Source: Candidatus Brocadiaceae bacterium
Lineage (GTDB): Bacteria > Planctomycetota > Brocadiia > SM23-32
Direction of reading: 5' to 3'
Assembly: GCA_003551785.1 (NCBI GenBank)
Contig: PUNP01000441.1
Span: 1 to 10,395, forward strand
Length of the DNA stretch: 10,395 nt
A program made the position numbers and the translations under genes. Of the stretch, positions 1-8,838 are shown in pieces. Numbering within the stretch: position 1 is the stretch's first letter; every line of letters starts with the position of its first letter. The notes under the pieces are model-generated. The model was not told the origin of the DNA and ran no database searches. It saw only the letters and a list, made by a program, of their open reading frames with translations.

Positions 1-206
1 CCAAAATGACCTGTTGAAACGTCATGCTTTACAGGTATTGAGATAATGCTTTAATCAGCCTTAGCCGAGAATAACGGGTATTTTTGACTTTTTCGCGCTG
101 GGCGTTTCTGCTCTGTCAGGTATCCAAGCGATTATGCACTGCAAGTATAAAGTTAAAGAACATACTACTCCTACCGACATAGTAATCTTAATCTAAATAG
201 GAATGA

Positions 207-415
207 TTGTCAAGTTCTTCTCTTTTTTTGAGGTTTATTTCGAGTATTCAGCAAAAAAATTCTATTAGTCCTATTTAACAAATTAGGTGGTATTGCAAAG
301 TTTGCCAAGTTCTTTTTTAGATTTATTTCAAGTGTTCGGCAAAAAAAGGCCTATTAATCCTATCATCTATATTCATTATGGGCGATATGGACAAGTTTGT
401 CAAGTTCTTTTTTTT
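207..415. repeat. Imperfect ~95-base tandem repeat, two units plus a partial third
   Basis: The word CAAGTTCTT recurs at 211, 306 and 401, exactly 95 bases apart each time. Units 1 (about 207-300) and 2 (about 301-395) also share, in the same order, a TTTATTTC word, a CAGCAAAAAAA/CGGCAAAAAAA run, CTATTAGTCCTAT versus CTATTAATCCTAT, and an ATTAGG/ATTATGGG segment leading into the next CAAGTT. A small deletion early in unit 2 is compensated later in the unit, keeping the 95-base register. The third copy is only the first ~18 bases. The units have diverged noticeably, so this is an old duplication. It lies just upstream of the FAD oxidoreductase gene and may carry regulatory sites or be simple non-coding repeat DNA. 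Confidence 0.75.
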
Positions 416-419
416 GCAG

Positions 420-449
420 TTGATTTTACGCAGGTAATTCATATATACT
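420..449 (+). promoter_or_regulatory. Possible promoter for the FAD oxidoreductase gene
   Basis: A TTGATT box at 420-425 and a TATACT box at 444-449 are separated by 18 bases, matching sigma-70 consensus at four and five of six positions. The start point would be near 456, giving a leader of about 75 bases before the ATG at 531. The surrounding DNA is AT-rich, so a chance match is quite possible. Confidence 0.35.
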
Positions 450-530
450 ATCAGGTGTTTCTTTGTGATATAAGTCTCCAGGCAACATGATAATCGACTT
501 ACGACCATCGACCGAGTTTTTGAATCTTCT

Positions 531-2174
531 ATGAGTGAAATAATCAAAACATACAGACCTGCGTATAAACCCGAATGTCCTGCCGTCAGAGACCGCAGGC
601 GAATACAACGGGAATTGGGCGATTTCCTTATGGATGAAAGCCGCACCGAAGCCGAGGGGGTGGACGTTATTTTCTTTCCTGAAAATATTGACCAACTCAG
701 CGCAGCCGTCGCACAATGTAGAAAAAATGAGATGAAAGTCTCGGTTTCCGGAGCCAGAACGGGTATCGCCGGCGGCGCGGTGCCGGTGGAATCTGATGCC
801 GTCATCTCGCTCGGTAAAATGAACGTAGTTCACGGTCTCAATCATCAGCTAAAAGACGGCAAAAATGTTTTCAGTATCCGCGTCGAAGCCGGACTTATAC
901 TCTCGCAGCTGCAGGAGGCGTTGAAAAATACCAACATACACGAACTGCCGTGGGATAATCAGCAGGCGAAAAATGCTGGTCTGGAAGTATTGGAGCATAG
1001 GAAAAGTAAGCTCTTCTACCCAGTGGATCCCACCGAGGTTTCCGCGCAGATAGGCGGCACAGTGGCGACCAACGCCAGCGGCGCGCGTTCCTACTTCTAC
1101 GGTCCTACACGTCACTGGGTGGAGGGCGTCAGAGTAGTGACCGCTTCAGGGGAAATCGCTGAATTGAAGCGCGGACAATGCACGGCGAAACAGGGACGTT
1201 TCACGCTTGTAAACAGCAATCAGGAGCACTGCACTTTTCGGTTACCCCGCGATCTGAATATGCCGAAAACGAAAAATACGGCCGGCTATTATATCCCCGG
1301 TCAAAACATGGATGCAGTGGATTTGTTCATCGGGAGTGAGGGTACACTGGGCATCATTGCAGAAGCCACGCTCCGTTTGACATTTGAGCCGCCCGAGCGG
1401 CTCTTTGCCAACGTGTACCTGAAAGATGAATCCGCCGCTCTGGATTTCGTCGAGGCGATAAGGGATTTGACAACGCTCAATGTGCTGGCGATAGAATATA
1501 CCGATCCTCAAGCCTTGGCTCTGCTTCGCGATAAGCGACAGCGTGATGGTGCTTCCAGCGGTGTGCCGCGCCTGCCGCACAATTGTGGGTGCGTGGTGTA
1601 CATGGAAATAGCCTTCGACGGTGATGAGGAGTTTAAAGAGTGTTACGACTTACTCGAACCGGAGATAAAGTCGGCCGGTGGCAGCGCGGAAAATACCTGG
1701 GCAAGCTTCTCTCCGACACAGATGCAGGCGATGAAGGACTTCCGCCACGCCGTACCCGAAGCCGTCAATACCGTTATAGCCGAGCGAAAACGGGTAGTGC
1801 CCGAGATTCATAAAATCGGCACCGACATGGCCGTCCCCGACGCGTATTTGAGGGATGTGCTGAAGCTTTACCACCGGGAGCTGGAGGCTTCCGGCCTCCA
1901 GCACGTGATATTCGGTCATATCGGCGACAACCACCTCCATGTCAATATACTGCCCGAAACCGCCGCTGACGTCGAAAAAGCAAAAAAGTTATATCAAATT
2001 TTTGCACAGAAGATCGTTACAATGGGAGGAAGCGTCTCCGCCGAACACGGTATCGGAAGGATCAAAAAAGAACTGCTCAGAATGCAGTACAGTGAAAGCA
2101 AGATGGGTGCCATGCACGCCGTCAAACAAGCTTTCGACCCTGATGAGATGCTGAACCGCGGTGTGATTTTCTGA
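531..2174 (+). CDS. FAD-binding 2-hydroxy-acid oxidoreductase (GlcD/D-lactate dehydrogenase-like)
   Basis: This 547-residue protein has the two-domain plan of the vanillyl-alcohol oxidase/PCMH flavoprotein family. The N-terminal FAD-binding half shows SVSGARTGIAGG (71-82), GGTVATNASGARS (175-187) and FIGSEGTLGI (266-275). The C-terminal oxidase half shows FGHIGDNHLHVN (461-472) and SAEHGIG (503-509); by analogy with D-2-hydroxyglutarate and D-lactate dehydrogenases, H463, H470 and E505/H506 form the metal and substrate site. Family members oxidise D-2-hydroxy acids such as lactate, glycolate or 2-hydroxyglutarate in the cytoplasm or at the inner membrane. The exact substrate cannot be read here. 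Residues about 130-165, before the GG-TVATNASGA motif, look longer than in ordinary GlcD. No clear Shine-Dalgarno precedes the ATG, so the start is the plausible rather than proven one. It is convergent with gdhA, with 48 bases between stops. Confidence 0.9.
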   Translation: MSEIIKTYRPAYKPECPAVRDRRRIQRELGDFLMDESRTEAEGVDVIFFPENIDQLSAAVAQCRKNEMKVSVSGARTGIAGGAVPVESDAVISLGKMNVVHGLNHQLKDGKNVFSIRVEAGLILSQLQEALKNTNIHELPWDNQQAKNAGLEVLEHRKSKLFYPVDPTEVSAQIGGTVATNASGARSYFYGPTRHWVEGVRVVTASGEIAELKRGQCTAKQGRFTLVNSNQEHCTFRLPRDLNMPKTKNTAGYYIPGQNMDAVDLFIGSEGTLGIIAEATLRLTFEPPERLFANVYLKDESAALDFVEAIRDLTTLNVLAIEYTDPQALALLRDKRQRDGASSGVPRLPHNCGCVVYMEIAFDGDEEFKECYDLLEPEIKSAGGSAENTWASFSPTQMQAMKDFRHAVPEAVNTVIAERKRVVPEIHKIGTDMAVPDAYLRDVLKLYHRELEASGLQHVIFGHIGDNHLHVNILPETAADVEKAKKLYQIFAQKIVTMGGSVSAEHGIGRIKKELLRMQYSESKMGAMHAVKQAFDPDEMLNRGVIF

Positions 2175-2222
2175 ATGGTTATTTTTATTACTCTGCTTTG
2201 GAGGGCTGCGATCGAAAGGTTA

Positions 2223-3629
<1,407 letters not shown>

Positions 3630-3692
3630 ATGCAAATAGGTGTTATCAGTGTGGAACTAAAACGCTGCGGATGAAATATAACTGCCTGCCAT

Positions 3693-3721
3693 TTGACAGT
3701 CAATACCTTTTCCACTAAAAT
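3693..3721 (+). promoter_or_regulatory. Strong promoter for the TonB receptor cluster
   Basis: TTGACA at 3693-3698 is a perfect -35 box and TAAAAT at 3716-3721 matches five of six -10 positions, with the ideal 17-base spacer. The start point would be near 3728, leaving a leader of about 148 bases. The -35 box is itself part of a small palindrome, TTGAC-A-GTCAA (3693-3703). A near-consensus promoter for a nutrient receptor is normally held down by a repressor, in keeping with the adjoining inverted repeat. Confidence 0.65.
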
Positions 3722-3749
3722 GTAGCACGATATTTGTATAAATGCTACA
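3721..3749. promoter_or_regulatory. Inverted repeat over the start point, candidate operator
   Basis: TGTAGCA (3721-3727) and TGCTACA (3743-3749) are perfect inverted copies separated by 15 AT-rich bases. The element begins at the last base of the -10 box and covers the predicted start point, where a bound repressor would block transcription. The spacing, about two helical turns centre to centre, suits a dimeric or paired regulator. It does not match the classical Fur or Zur boxes I know, so the regulator is not identified. Confidence 0.45.
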
Positions 3750-3773
3750 GAGTGATACCCCTATAGGTGGGCT

Positions 3774-3797
3774 TGCTGCTTTCACCGAAAAGCAGCA
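3774..3797 (+). promoter_or_regulatory. Stable hairpin in the receptor leader
   Basis: TGCTGCTTT (3774-3782) pairs perfectly with AAAGCAGCA (3789-3797) around a six-base loop, CACCGA, giving a nine-pair stem. No T run follows, so it is not an ordinary intrinsic terminator. It lies inside the predicted leader, about 80 bases before the receptor ATG, and could be an attenuator, stability element or part of a regulatory RNA. No known riboswitch core was recognised around it. Confidence 0.4.
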
Positions 3798-3875
3798 TCA
3801 CGCACATGTTGATTTCTGCGCATATGCATCAAATGACGCAATATAAGTTAATTTCATGATGAGGAAAATAATTTT

Positions 3876-5774
3876 ATGATTGGTAAAAAATGGGATTGTG
3901 TAAGGCTATGTGTGTGTGCATTGGTTGCCGTTTCTTTTTGCAGCGTGGTTCTCACTGCTGAAGAGAATGATGTACCTGAAGAAGAAGATATTGTGGTCAT
4001 CGCTTCGCCAATTATTGAAGGCAACACGGTGGACAGGTATGGCTCAAGCTCGACAGTAGTCAGCCGGGAGCAAATCAGCGATCTGAACGCCCGCGACATC
4101 GGCACGGCACTCAGGCGAACGCCGGGCGTCACGATATCGCGCTATAATCATATAGGTTCTCACGGTGGTGCTGACGGTGGTGGGATATTTATCCGCGGTC
4201 TTGGCACCAACCGTCCCGGCGGGGACATGAAAACATTCATAGATGATGTTCCGATGTACATGGGCGTGTACAACCATCCTCTGCTGGATTTGCTGTCGAT
4301 CGATTCGGCCGAATCCATCGAAGTATCCAAAAGCCCACGCAATCAGCAATTTGGAAACACCTTCGCAGGGTTAAATATTCGCCCAAAACGTATTCGTCAG
4401 GAAGGGTATCATACCGAAATCGGCCTGGCAAGCGGCAGCTACAATACTTTTATGCAGACCTTTGAACACGGCGGGAAGGTGGATGCCTGGGACTATTATA
4501 TCGGACAGAGTTACCGCAGCTCTGACGGACACCGTGACGACAGCGGAGGAATTCTGCGCAACTACTTCGGGCGGTTGGGTTATGAACTGAATGATAACTG
4601 GGATGTCAGTCTTTTTGGCCTGCATACAGATAACGTTGCAGGCGACCCGGGCCCACGAGATGGAACCCCCGGTGAAAAGTATGAGACTGAGACGTGGATG
4701 GGGTCGGTGTCGTTTGATCATACGTATGAATCGTTCGAAGGCTCGGTGAAAGCCTTTATCAACTCCGGCGGAGCTGTCGAAACAAGCGGTAGTCTTCCCG
4801 AGTTTCAATTCACCGGTATAAAAGCCCAGGAAACCCTTTATCCGTGGGAAGGCACCGAAATCGATATAGGACTGGATTACGAAGAAATCAGAGGAAAGAG
4901 AAGAACAAGAAATGTACGCGGCGGCCCCACCATTGATACATGGAGAGGCCCGGTACAGCGTATTTTATCTCCTTCAGTTGGTTTAAGTCAGTTTATAGGC
5001 AGCAGGGATGGATTGTATATAGTGCCGTCAGTGGGAGCACGTTATTACGATCACAACCGTTTCAGTTCCGAAACCGCGCCCAACGCCGGTATGATATGGG
5101 GATACAGCAACACTCAGTTTCATGTGAGCTGGTCGCGGGGAGTGAGCTATCCCGGTTTGGAGATTTGGCGTTTTGGCGGAGATGCTGATACGCTCAACGC
5201 TGAAAAAATGGACCATTATGAACTGGGTGTCAACCACACCTGGGAGCGATTGCGTGCCGAATTAACGCTGTTTCGGGCGCGCGGAAAGGACCGTTATATG
5301 GTGTTCGGCCCTGATGCTTTCCAAAATATTGATTCTTATCGCACTGAAGGAATCGAACCGACCATTACCTATTATCCCGTAGATGAACTGTCCGTCTTTG
5401 TCGGTGGGACGTATCTCGTTACCGACCCCAGGGATATGCCTTATTCCCCCAGAAGAACCCTGAGTTCCGGGCTAAACTGGAACTTCTTGGACGATTACGT
5501 GCTTAATCTGGATGCGCAGTATGTATCCAGCATGTATGGCACTGCCGAACCGCGCAGTCCAATGCGTCCGAGCGATGACGATGAAGTTGGCAGCCATTTC
5601 CTGCTCAACGGCAAGCTCAGCTACCATCTTAATTTCCAGACATTCGGAATGCCGGATGCCGGATCGGAAATATTCATCGCAGCGGAAAATATCACCGATC
5701 GCCGATACGAATATCGGCCGGGATACCCCATGCCACGGTTCAACGTCATGGCCGGTTTGAATATGCGGTTTTAA
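3876..5774 (+). CDS. TonB-dependent outer-membrane receptor
   Basis: This 632-residue protein would form an outer-membrane beta-barrel that imports a scarce metal complex or cofactor using energy from TonB. A signal peptide is visible (KK followed by a hydrophobic run to about residue 28), then an acidic stretch and a TonB-box-like DIVVIAS (38-44). The plug domain (about 50-170) includes ALRRTPGV (78-85), IFIRGLG (104-110), FIDDVP (121-126) and SIESIEV-like AESIEV (145-150). The rest has alternating aromatic strands, a late AENITDRRYEYRPGYPMPR segment typical of these barrels, and a terminal phenylalanine (MRF) for assembly by the BAM complex. Length is at the short end for the family. GAGGAAA at 3861-3867 is a good ribosome site. 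It leads the metal-uptake cluster; the SBP gene follows after 95 bases. The ligand cannot be deduced from sequence alone. Confidence 0.93.
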   Translation: MIGKKWDCVRLCVCALVAVSFCSVVLTAEENDVPEEEDIVVIASPIIEGNTVDRYGSSSTVVSREQISDLNARDIGTALRRTPGVTISRYNHIGSHGGADGGGIFIRGLGTNRPGGDMKTFIDDVPMYMGVYNHPLLDLLSIDSAESIEVSKSPRNQQFGNTFAGLNIRPKRIRQEGYHTEIGLASGSYNTFMQTFEHGGKVDAWDYYIGQSYRSSDGHRDDSGGILRNYFGRLGYELNDNWDVSLFGLHTDNVAGDPGPRDGTPGEKYETETWMGSVSFDHTYESFEGSVKAFINSGGAVETSGSLPEFQFTGIKAQETLYPWEGTEIDIGLDYEEIRGKRRTRNVRGGPTIDTWRGPVQRILSPSVGLSQFIGSRDGLYIVPSVGARYYDHNRFSSETAPNAGMIWGYSNTQFHVSWSRGVSYPGLEIWRFGGDADTLNAEKMDHYELGVNHTWERLRAELTLFRARGKDRYMVFGPDAFQNIDSYRTEGIEPTITYYPVDELSVFVGGTYLVTDPRDMPYSPRRTLSSGLNWNFLDDYVLNLDAQYVSSMYGTAEPRSPMRPSDDDEVGSHFLLNGKLSYHLNFQTFGMPDAGSEIFIAAENITDRRYEYRPGYPMPRFNVMAGLNMRF

Positions 5775-5869
5775 TTGCTGCATAGTTTGGAGATGATATA
5801 TTATTGTCGATTAAATGAGAAATCAAGTTTTTTTTACCATAATTAGAAACAATCCTTAGAGACACTCCC
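5775..5869 (+). other. Gap between receptor and binding-protein genes
   Basis: These 95 AT-rich bases contain a run of eight T (about 5828-5835) preceded only by a weak GATT/AATC pairing, so I do not call a terminator. A TATATT box (5797-5802) with a poor TTGCTG partner 16 bases upstream could be a minor internal promoter. The simplest reading is that the receptor and transport genes are co-transcribed. Confidence 0.3.
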
Positions 5870-6706
5870 ATGAAATTAAACCGTCATATCAGATTCTTCG
5901 TCATTGTCCTGATCGTTGCGGGCATCCTGGTATTTACAGCCCTCAATTCCCGAAACAATGAAACACCGCAGGTTATCACCACAACCAGCGTGCTTTCGTC
6001 AATTGTCGATGATATCGCTGGCGATCACATTAAAACCGCTTCACTCGTTCCCGCCGGCTCCTGTCCCGGGCATTTCGATATAAAAATAGCTCATCTCAGG
6101 CTGATTGAGCAGAGTGGGATACTCTTGGCACACGGGTTCGAACCTTACCTGCCGGAAATCAAGCAATCGATCAAAAACTCATCCTTTGATCCGATTTTTA
6201 TTCAGCTTGAACGGAGCTGGCTGACTAAAAACGGGATGAGCAGCTTATATCGTCAGGTCGCTGAAAACCTGATCAAGGCTTTCCCCGACTATGAACAGTC
6301 GGTATCGGCTGAGTTGGAACGTGCATCAGCAGAAATAGGTAGAATGCACGATAATGTGCGTTCGGTCACTGAAAAAATATATGCCGAGCAGGTTGCCGTC
6401 ATAGCCAATGATCATCTCCGTGGCTTTTTGGAGTATATAGGGTTCGATGTTGCGGCCACCTATGATCGGCGTGAAGACCTGTCTCCGGTCAAGATCAAAA
6501 ATCTTATGAAAGCCGGAGAAGAAAAAGGCGTGCGGATTGTTATAGACAATATGCAGGCCGGTGAAGATACGGGTAAAGTTTTTGCCGAAGAACTCGGTAT
6601 CGCGCACGTTGCGGTATCCAATTTTCCGGCAGTGCTGCCCGACGGCGAGACCCTTTATGCTACGCTTCTGCTTAACCTTGAACGGATAACAAAAGAACTA
6701 AAATAG
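5870..6706 (+). CDS. Periplasmic metal-binding protein of the ZnuA/TroA class, atypical
   Basis: This 278-residue protein is the likely solute receptor for the ABC genes that follow. A hydrophobic segment (9-25) acts as signal or anchor; there is no lipobox cysteine. The cluster A-I fold is suggested by ITTTSVLSSIVDDIAGD (36-52), HGFEPYLPEI (88-97), VRIVIDNMQ (221-229) and AVSNFP (248-253). At the place of the usual DPHxYE metal motif it has GSCPGHFD (63-70), giving H68. The usual second motif HxWLDP appears as SWLTKNG (116-122), with no histidine, and the third (SHDAFGY) appears as NDHLRGF (180-186). C65, H68, H88, D181 or H182 are possible ligands. Zinc or manganese binding therefore cannot be assumed. 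Its stop is 12 bases before the ATPase gene, and its own ribosome site is weak. Confidence 0.82.
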   Translation: MKLNRHIRFFVIVLIVAGILVFTALNSRNNETPQVITTTSVLSSIVDDIAGDHIKTASLVPAGSCPGHFDIKIAHLRLIEQSGILLAHGFEPYLPEIKQSIKNSSFDPIFIQLERSWLTKNGMSSLYRQVAENLIKAFPDYEQSVSAELERASAEIGRMHDNVRSVTEKIYAEQVAVIANDHLRGFLEYIGFDVAATYDRREDLSPVKIKNLMKAGEEKGVRIVIDNMQAGEDTGKVFAEELGIAHVAVSNFPAVLPDGETLYATLLLNLERITKELK

Positions 6707-6718
6707 CCCTGGCTCACG

Positions 6719-7429
6719 ATGAAACCAGAAGTCGAATTAAAAAACGTAACGGTAGGATATTTGACTGAAACCGTCATCAGAAACCTTTACCTGGCCATCA
6801 TGAAAGGCGACCTGGTGGGGATTTTCGGACCTAACGGAGCCGGCAAGACGACATTACTCTGCGCTGTGAACGGTCTTGCCGTGCAGACCGGCGGCAGTGT
6901 TTTGATTCGTGGCAAAGAACTCACAAAATTGTCAGGGATAAAGCTGAGGAAGTCCATAGGTTTCGTCCCCCAGCATTTCGACATCGACCCACGTCTGCCC
7001 ATATCCGCCCGGGAAGTTGTGTTGATGGGGCGATACGGGAAAATGGGGCTTTTCCGTTTTGCCGGACGCACTGAGTGCAGGCTGATCGAGGAACTCAGCA
7101 CAATGCTGGGCATATCGCACGTGATACACAAACCTTTCGGACAGCTGTCCGGTGGTGAAAAGAAGCGTGTGCTTATTGCCAGAGCGCTCATAAAAGAGCC
7201 CACCATCATGCTGCTGGATGAAATATTTGCATGGCTGGACAAAGAAATGCAGGAGAAACTCCTCGGCATCATCAAAAGAATTCATCACGACTGGCGGCTC
7301 ACCACGCTGATTGTTTCTCATGACCTGAAGATGATCGAAAATATTTGCGAAACGGTTATCTGGATGCAGAAGGGGGAAGTCGTTTTTAACGGCAGGAAGT
7401 CGGAATTTCTGGAGGCAGTCAATGAGTGA
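6719..7429 (+). CDS. Metal ABC transporter ATP-binding protein (ZnuC-like)
   Basis: This 236-residue ATPase powers transport by the permease encoded next. All nucleotide-site motifs are present: Walker A GPNGAGKT (37-44), Q-loop Q85 in FVPQHF, signature LSGGE (143-147), Walker B IMLLDE (163-168) and the switch histidine H201 in VSHDL. The D-loop region reads DEIFAWLD rather than the common DEPFAGLD, a mild departure that leaves the catalytic glutamate E168 intact. Family resemblance is to ATPases of ABC-3 type zinc/manganese importers, supported by the neighbouring ABC-3 permease and binding-protein genes. The start follows the upstream stop by 12 bases without an obvious Shine-Dalgarno, so translation may depend on the gene before it. 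The 3' end overlaps the permease start by eight bases. Confidence 0.93.
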   Translation: MKPEVELKNVTVGYLTETVIRNLYLAIMKGDLVGIFGPNGAGKTTLLCAVNGLAVQTGGSVLIRGKELTKLSGIKLRKSIGFVPQHFDIDPRLPISAREVVLMGRYGKMGLFRFAGRTECRLIEELSTMLGISHVIHKPFGQLSGGEKKRVLIARALIKEPTIMLLDEIFAWLDKEMQEKLLGIIKRIHHDWRLTTLIVSHDLKMIENICETVIWMQKGEVVFNGRKSEFLEAVNE

Positions 7430-8252
7430 AGTGATGGAACTTTTTCATTACAGTTTTTTCCAGCGCGCGCTGATCGCATGCTTACTGGCCGGACTCGCCT
7501 GCGGTATAGTGGGCGCCTGGATCGTGGTCATGAAAATATCTTTTATTGGCGTTGCTGTTTCCCACGCGGCTTTTGCCGGAGGGCTGCTGGCGCTTCTTAT
7601 CGGCCAGCCGGTCGTTTTAATTTCTTTCCTTTTCAGTCTCATGGCATGTGCTGTTTTAGGGCCTGTTTCCGATCGGGTTCAGCTGCACCCGGAGACTTCA
7701 ATAGGGATACTGTTTTCCTCCACTCTCGGTCTGGCGTTCCTTTTCATGGGCATGCTTCCCGAGGGGAGGAGCCAGGGGCTTAACCTGCTATGGGGCAGCG
7801 TGCTGACTGTCAGCGGCGGCGATGTGACCCTGCTGGCACTGACGGCAGCAGCAGTAATACTGATAACAATAGTATTTTACAAAGAACTTCAGTCTGTGAT
7901 ATTCAACAGAGAACTGGCCCGAGCAGCGGGCATTGCGGCTGCACCGTTTTTTTACCTTCTCTTATTCCTGACCGGCGCAACGGTCAGCACGACCCTGAAG
8001 TCGGTCGGCGGGCTATTGGTTTTTGCGTTTATCATCAATCCAGCGGCATCCGCCTATCAGCTCACCTTCAGCTTGAAAAAGATGTACGGCCTTTCTGTGC
8101 TTTTTGCCATCGTATCCGGCTGGCTGGGTATTTTGGCAGCTTCGCTATTTAACGTACCGGCCGGGGCATCCATAGTGTTGGTCTCCAGTGTAATTTTCAC
8201 TCTATCCGCTATTTTTTCACCCAAGAGGAAACTGAATGAAAAACAGGAATGA
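7422..8252 (+). CDS. ABC-3 family metal transporter permease (ZnuB-like)
   Basis: This 276-residue inner-membrane protein is the channel of the importer. It has about seven to nine hydrophobic segments (roughly 15-38, 41-60, 62-80, 93-112, 132-152, 172-190, 195-213, 221-240, 245-264). Family signatures are SHAAFAGGLLALL (47-59), HPETSIGILFS (89-99) and VGGLLVFAFIINPAASA (195-211), all typical of permeases for zinc, manganese or iron. The start overlaps the ATPase gene by eight bases in an ATGAGTGA arrangement, and GGAGG at 7411-7415 is a strong ribosome site six bases before it; this points to coupled translation. The 3' end in turn overlaps the methyltransferase start by 17 bases. No break or missing segment was seen. 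Confidence 0.94.
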   Translation: MSEVMELFHYSFFQRALIACLLAGLACGIVGAWIVVMKISFIGVAVSHAAFAGGLLALLIGQPVVLISFLFSLMACAVLGPVSDRVQLHPETSIGILFSSTLGLAFLFMGMLPEGRSQGLNLLWGSVLTVSGGDVTLLALTAAAVILITIVFYKELQSVIFNRELARAAGIAAAPFFYLLLFLTGATVSTTLKSVGGLLVFAFIINPAASAYQLTFSLKKMYGLSVLFAIVSGWLGILAASLFNVPAGASIVLVSSVIFTLSAIFSPKRKLNEKQE

Positions 8253-8838
8253 ATTCTTTAATCAGGCCGCCGAAGGATGGGATAATGATCGCAGGGAAAC
8301 GCAAGAAAGCTTTCGGCGGGTTGTCAAAGCAGCCGAAATCAGGGAAGGCCAAACCATATTGGACGTGGGCACCGGAACCGGCGTTCTTTTGCCCTATATC
8401 AATGAAGTATTGTGCGGAAAAGGTCGGATATATGCTATCGATTATGCTGAAAAAATGATAGAAAAACTCGTTGCGAACGGACATCCGCCTAATGTCATAC
8501 CGGAGGTTAAGGATATACACCGAACGGGGTATTGTAACAAGAGTTTTGACCGTGTCATTGCCAATTCCTGCTACCCGCATTTTGAAAAGAAGCCGGCAGC
8601 GCTGGCGGAAATCAACCGCATCATGAAGGCAGATGCGCTTTTTATCCTTTCACACCCCACCGGTCGCGAATTTGTGAACAATATCCACAAAACCACTCAT
8701 GAATGCATAAAAACCGACCTCCTGCCCGAACCGGAGGCTATGCTCCCCCTGATATTATCGAACGGATTTCAAGTGATGGAAGTTGTCGATGAACCGGACT
8801 TCTTCTTGATGAAATTCAAGAAAAACTCTGCGCCTTAG
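8236..8838 (+). CDS. Class I SAM-dependent methyltransferase
   Basis: This 200-residue protein has a compact Rossmann-type methyltransferase core: motif I ILDVGTGTGVL (41-51), acidic D69 ending strand 2 in IYAIDYAEKM, D93 in VKDIHR for the adenine side, and FDRVIANSCYPHF (104-116) as motif IV. It resembles UbiE-type small-molecule methyltransferases, but the substrate is unknown. The C-terminal half has HPTGREFVNNIHKTTHE (140-156), with H140, H151 and H155 placed as if they could bind metal or substrate. GAGGAA at 8225-8230 gives a good ribosome site five bases before the ATG, inside the permease gene. The 17-base overlap implies it belongs to the transporter operon, so a role in modifying the imported compound is plausible but inferred. 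Confidence 0.88.
   Translation: MKNRNEFFNQAAEGWDNDRRETQESFRRVVKAAEIREGQTILDVGTGTGVLLPYINEVLCGKGRIYAIDYAEKMIEKLVANGHPPNVIPEVKDIHRTGYCNKSFDRVIANSCYPHFEKKPAALAEINRIMKADALFILSHPTGREFVNNIHKTTHECIKTDLLPEPEAMLPLILSNGFQVMEVVDEPDFFLMKFKKNSAP

Larger units (their letters stand above)
1..530. other. Left intergenic region, no supported gene
   Basis: I see no credible complete gene in this stretch. A 14-codon open frame beginning QNDLLKRH enters from the left edge and stops at about position 46, so it could be the tail of a rightward gene lying outside the window, but nothing supports that beyond the open frame. From about 170 onward the DNA is AT-rich with long T and A runs. It contains the imperfect ~95-base tandem repeat and a possible promoter, both listed separately. 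No convincing terminator hairpin, tRNA or riboswitch core was recognised. Confidence 0.6.

Noticed and set aside
1..46. C-terminus of a gene entering from the left
   Set aside because: Only 14 open codons with no recognisable motif; an open frame this short is expected by chance.
207..415. CRISPR array
   Set aside because: Only two and a partial repeat, the units are ~95 bases and diverged, and there are no short identical repeats with unique spacers or cas genes.
323..845. Minus-strand open frames overlapping the start of the FAD enzyme gene
   Set aside because: They show no family motifs, have unnatural composition, and lie opposite a gene with clear domains.
3630..3875. Cobalamin riboswitch before the TonB receptor
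   Set aside because: AATAGGTG and TGCCTGCC words gave a first impression of one, but the conserved box and the central GGAA-CGGTG core are absent.
5775..5840. Intrinsic terminator after the receptor gene
   Set aside because: Eight T are present but the preceding stem is only about four A/T-rich pairs, too weak to call.
7478..8152. Extra plus-strand frames within the permease gene
   Set aside because: They are rich in Arg and Cys with no recognisable motif and are explained as shadows of the permease frame.
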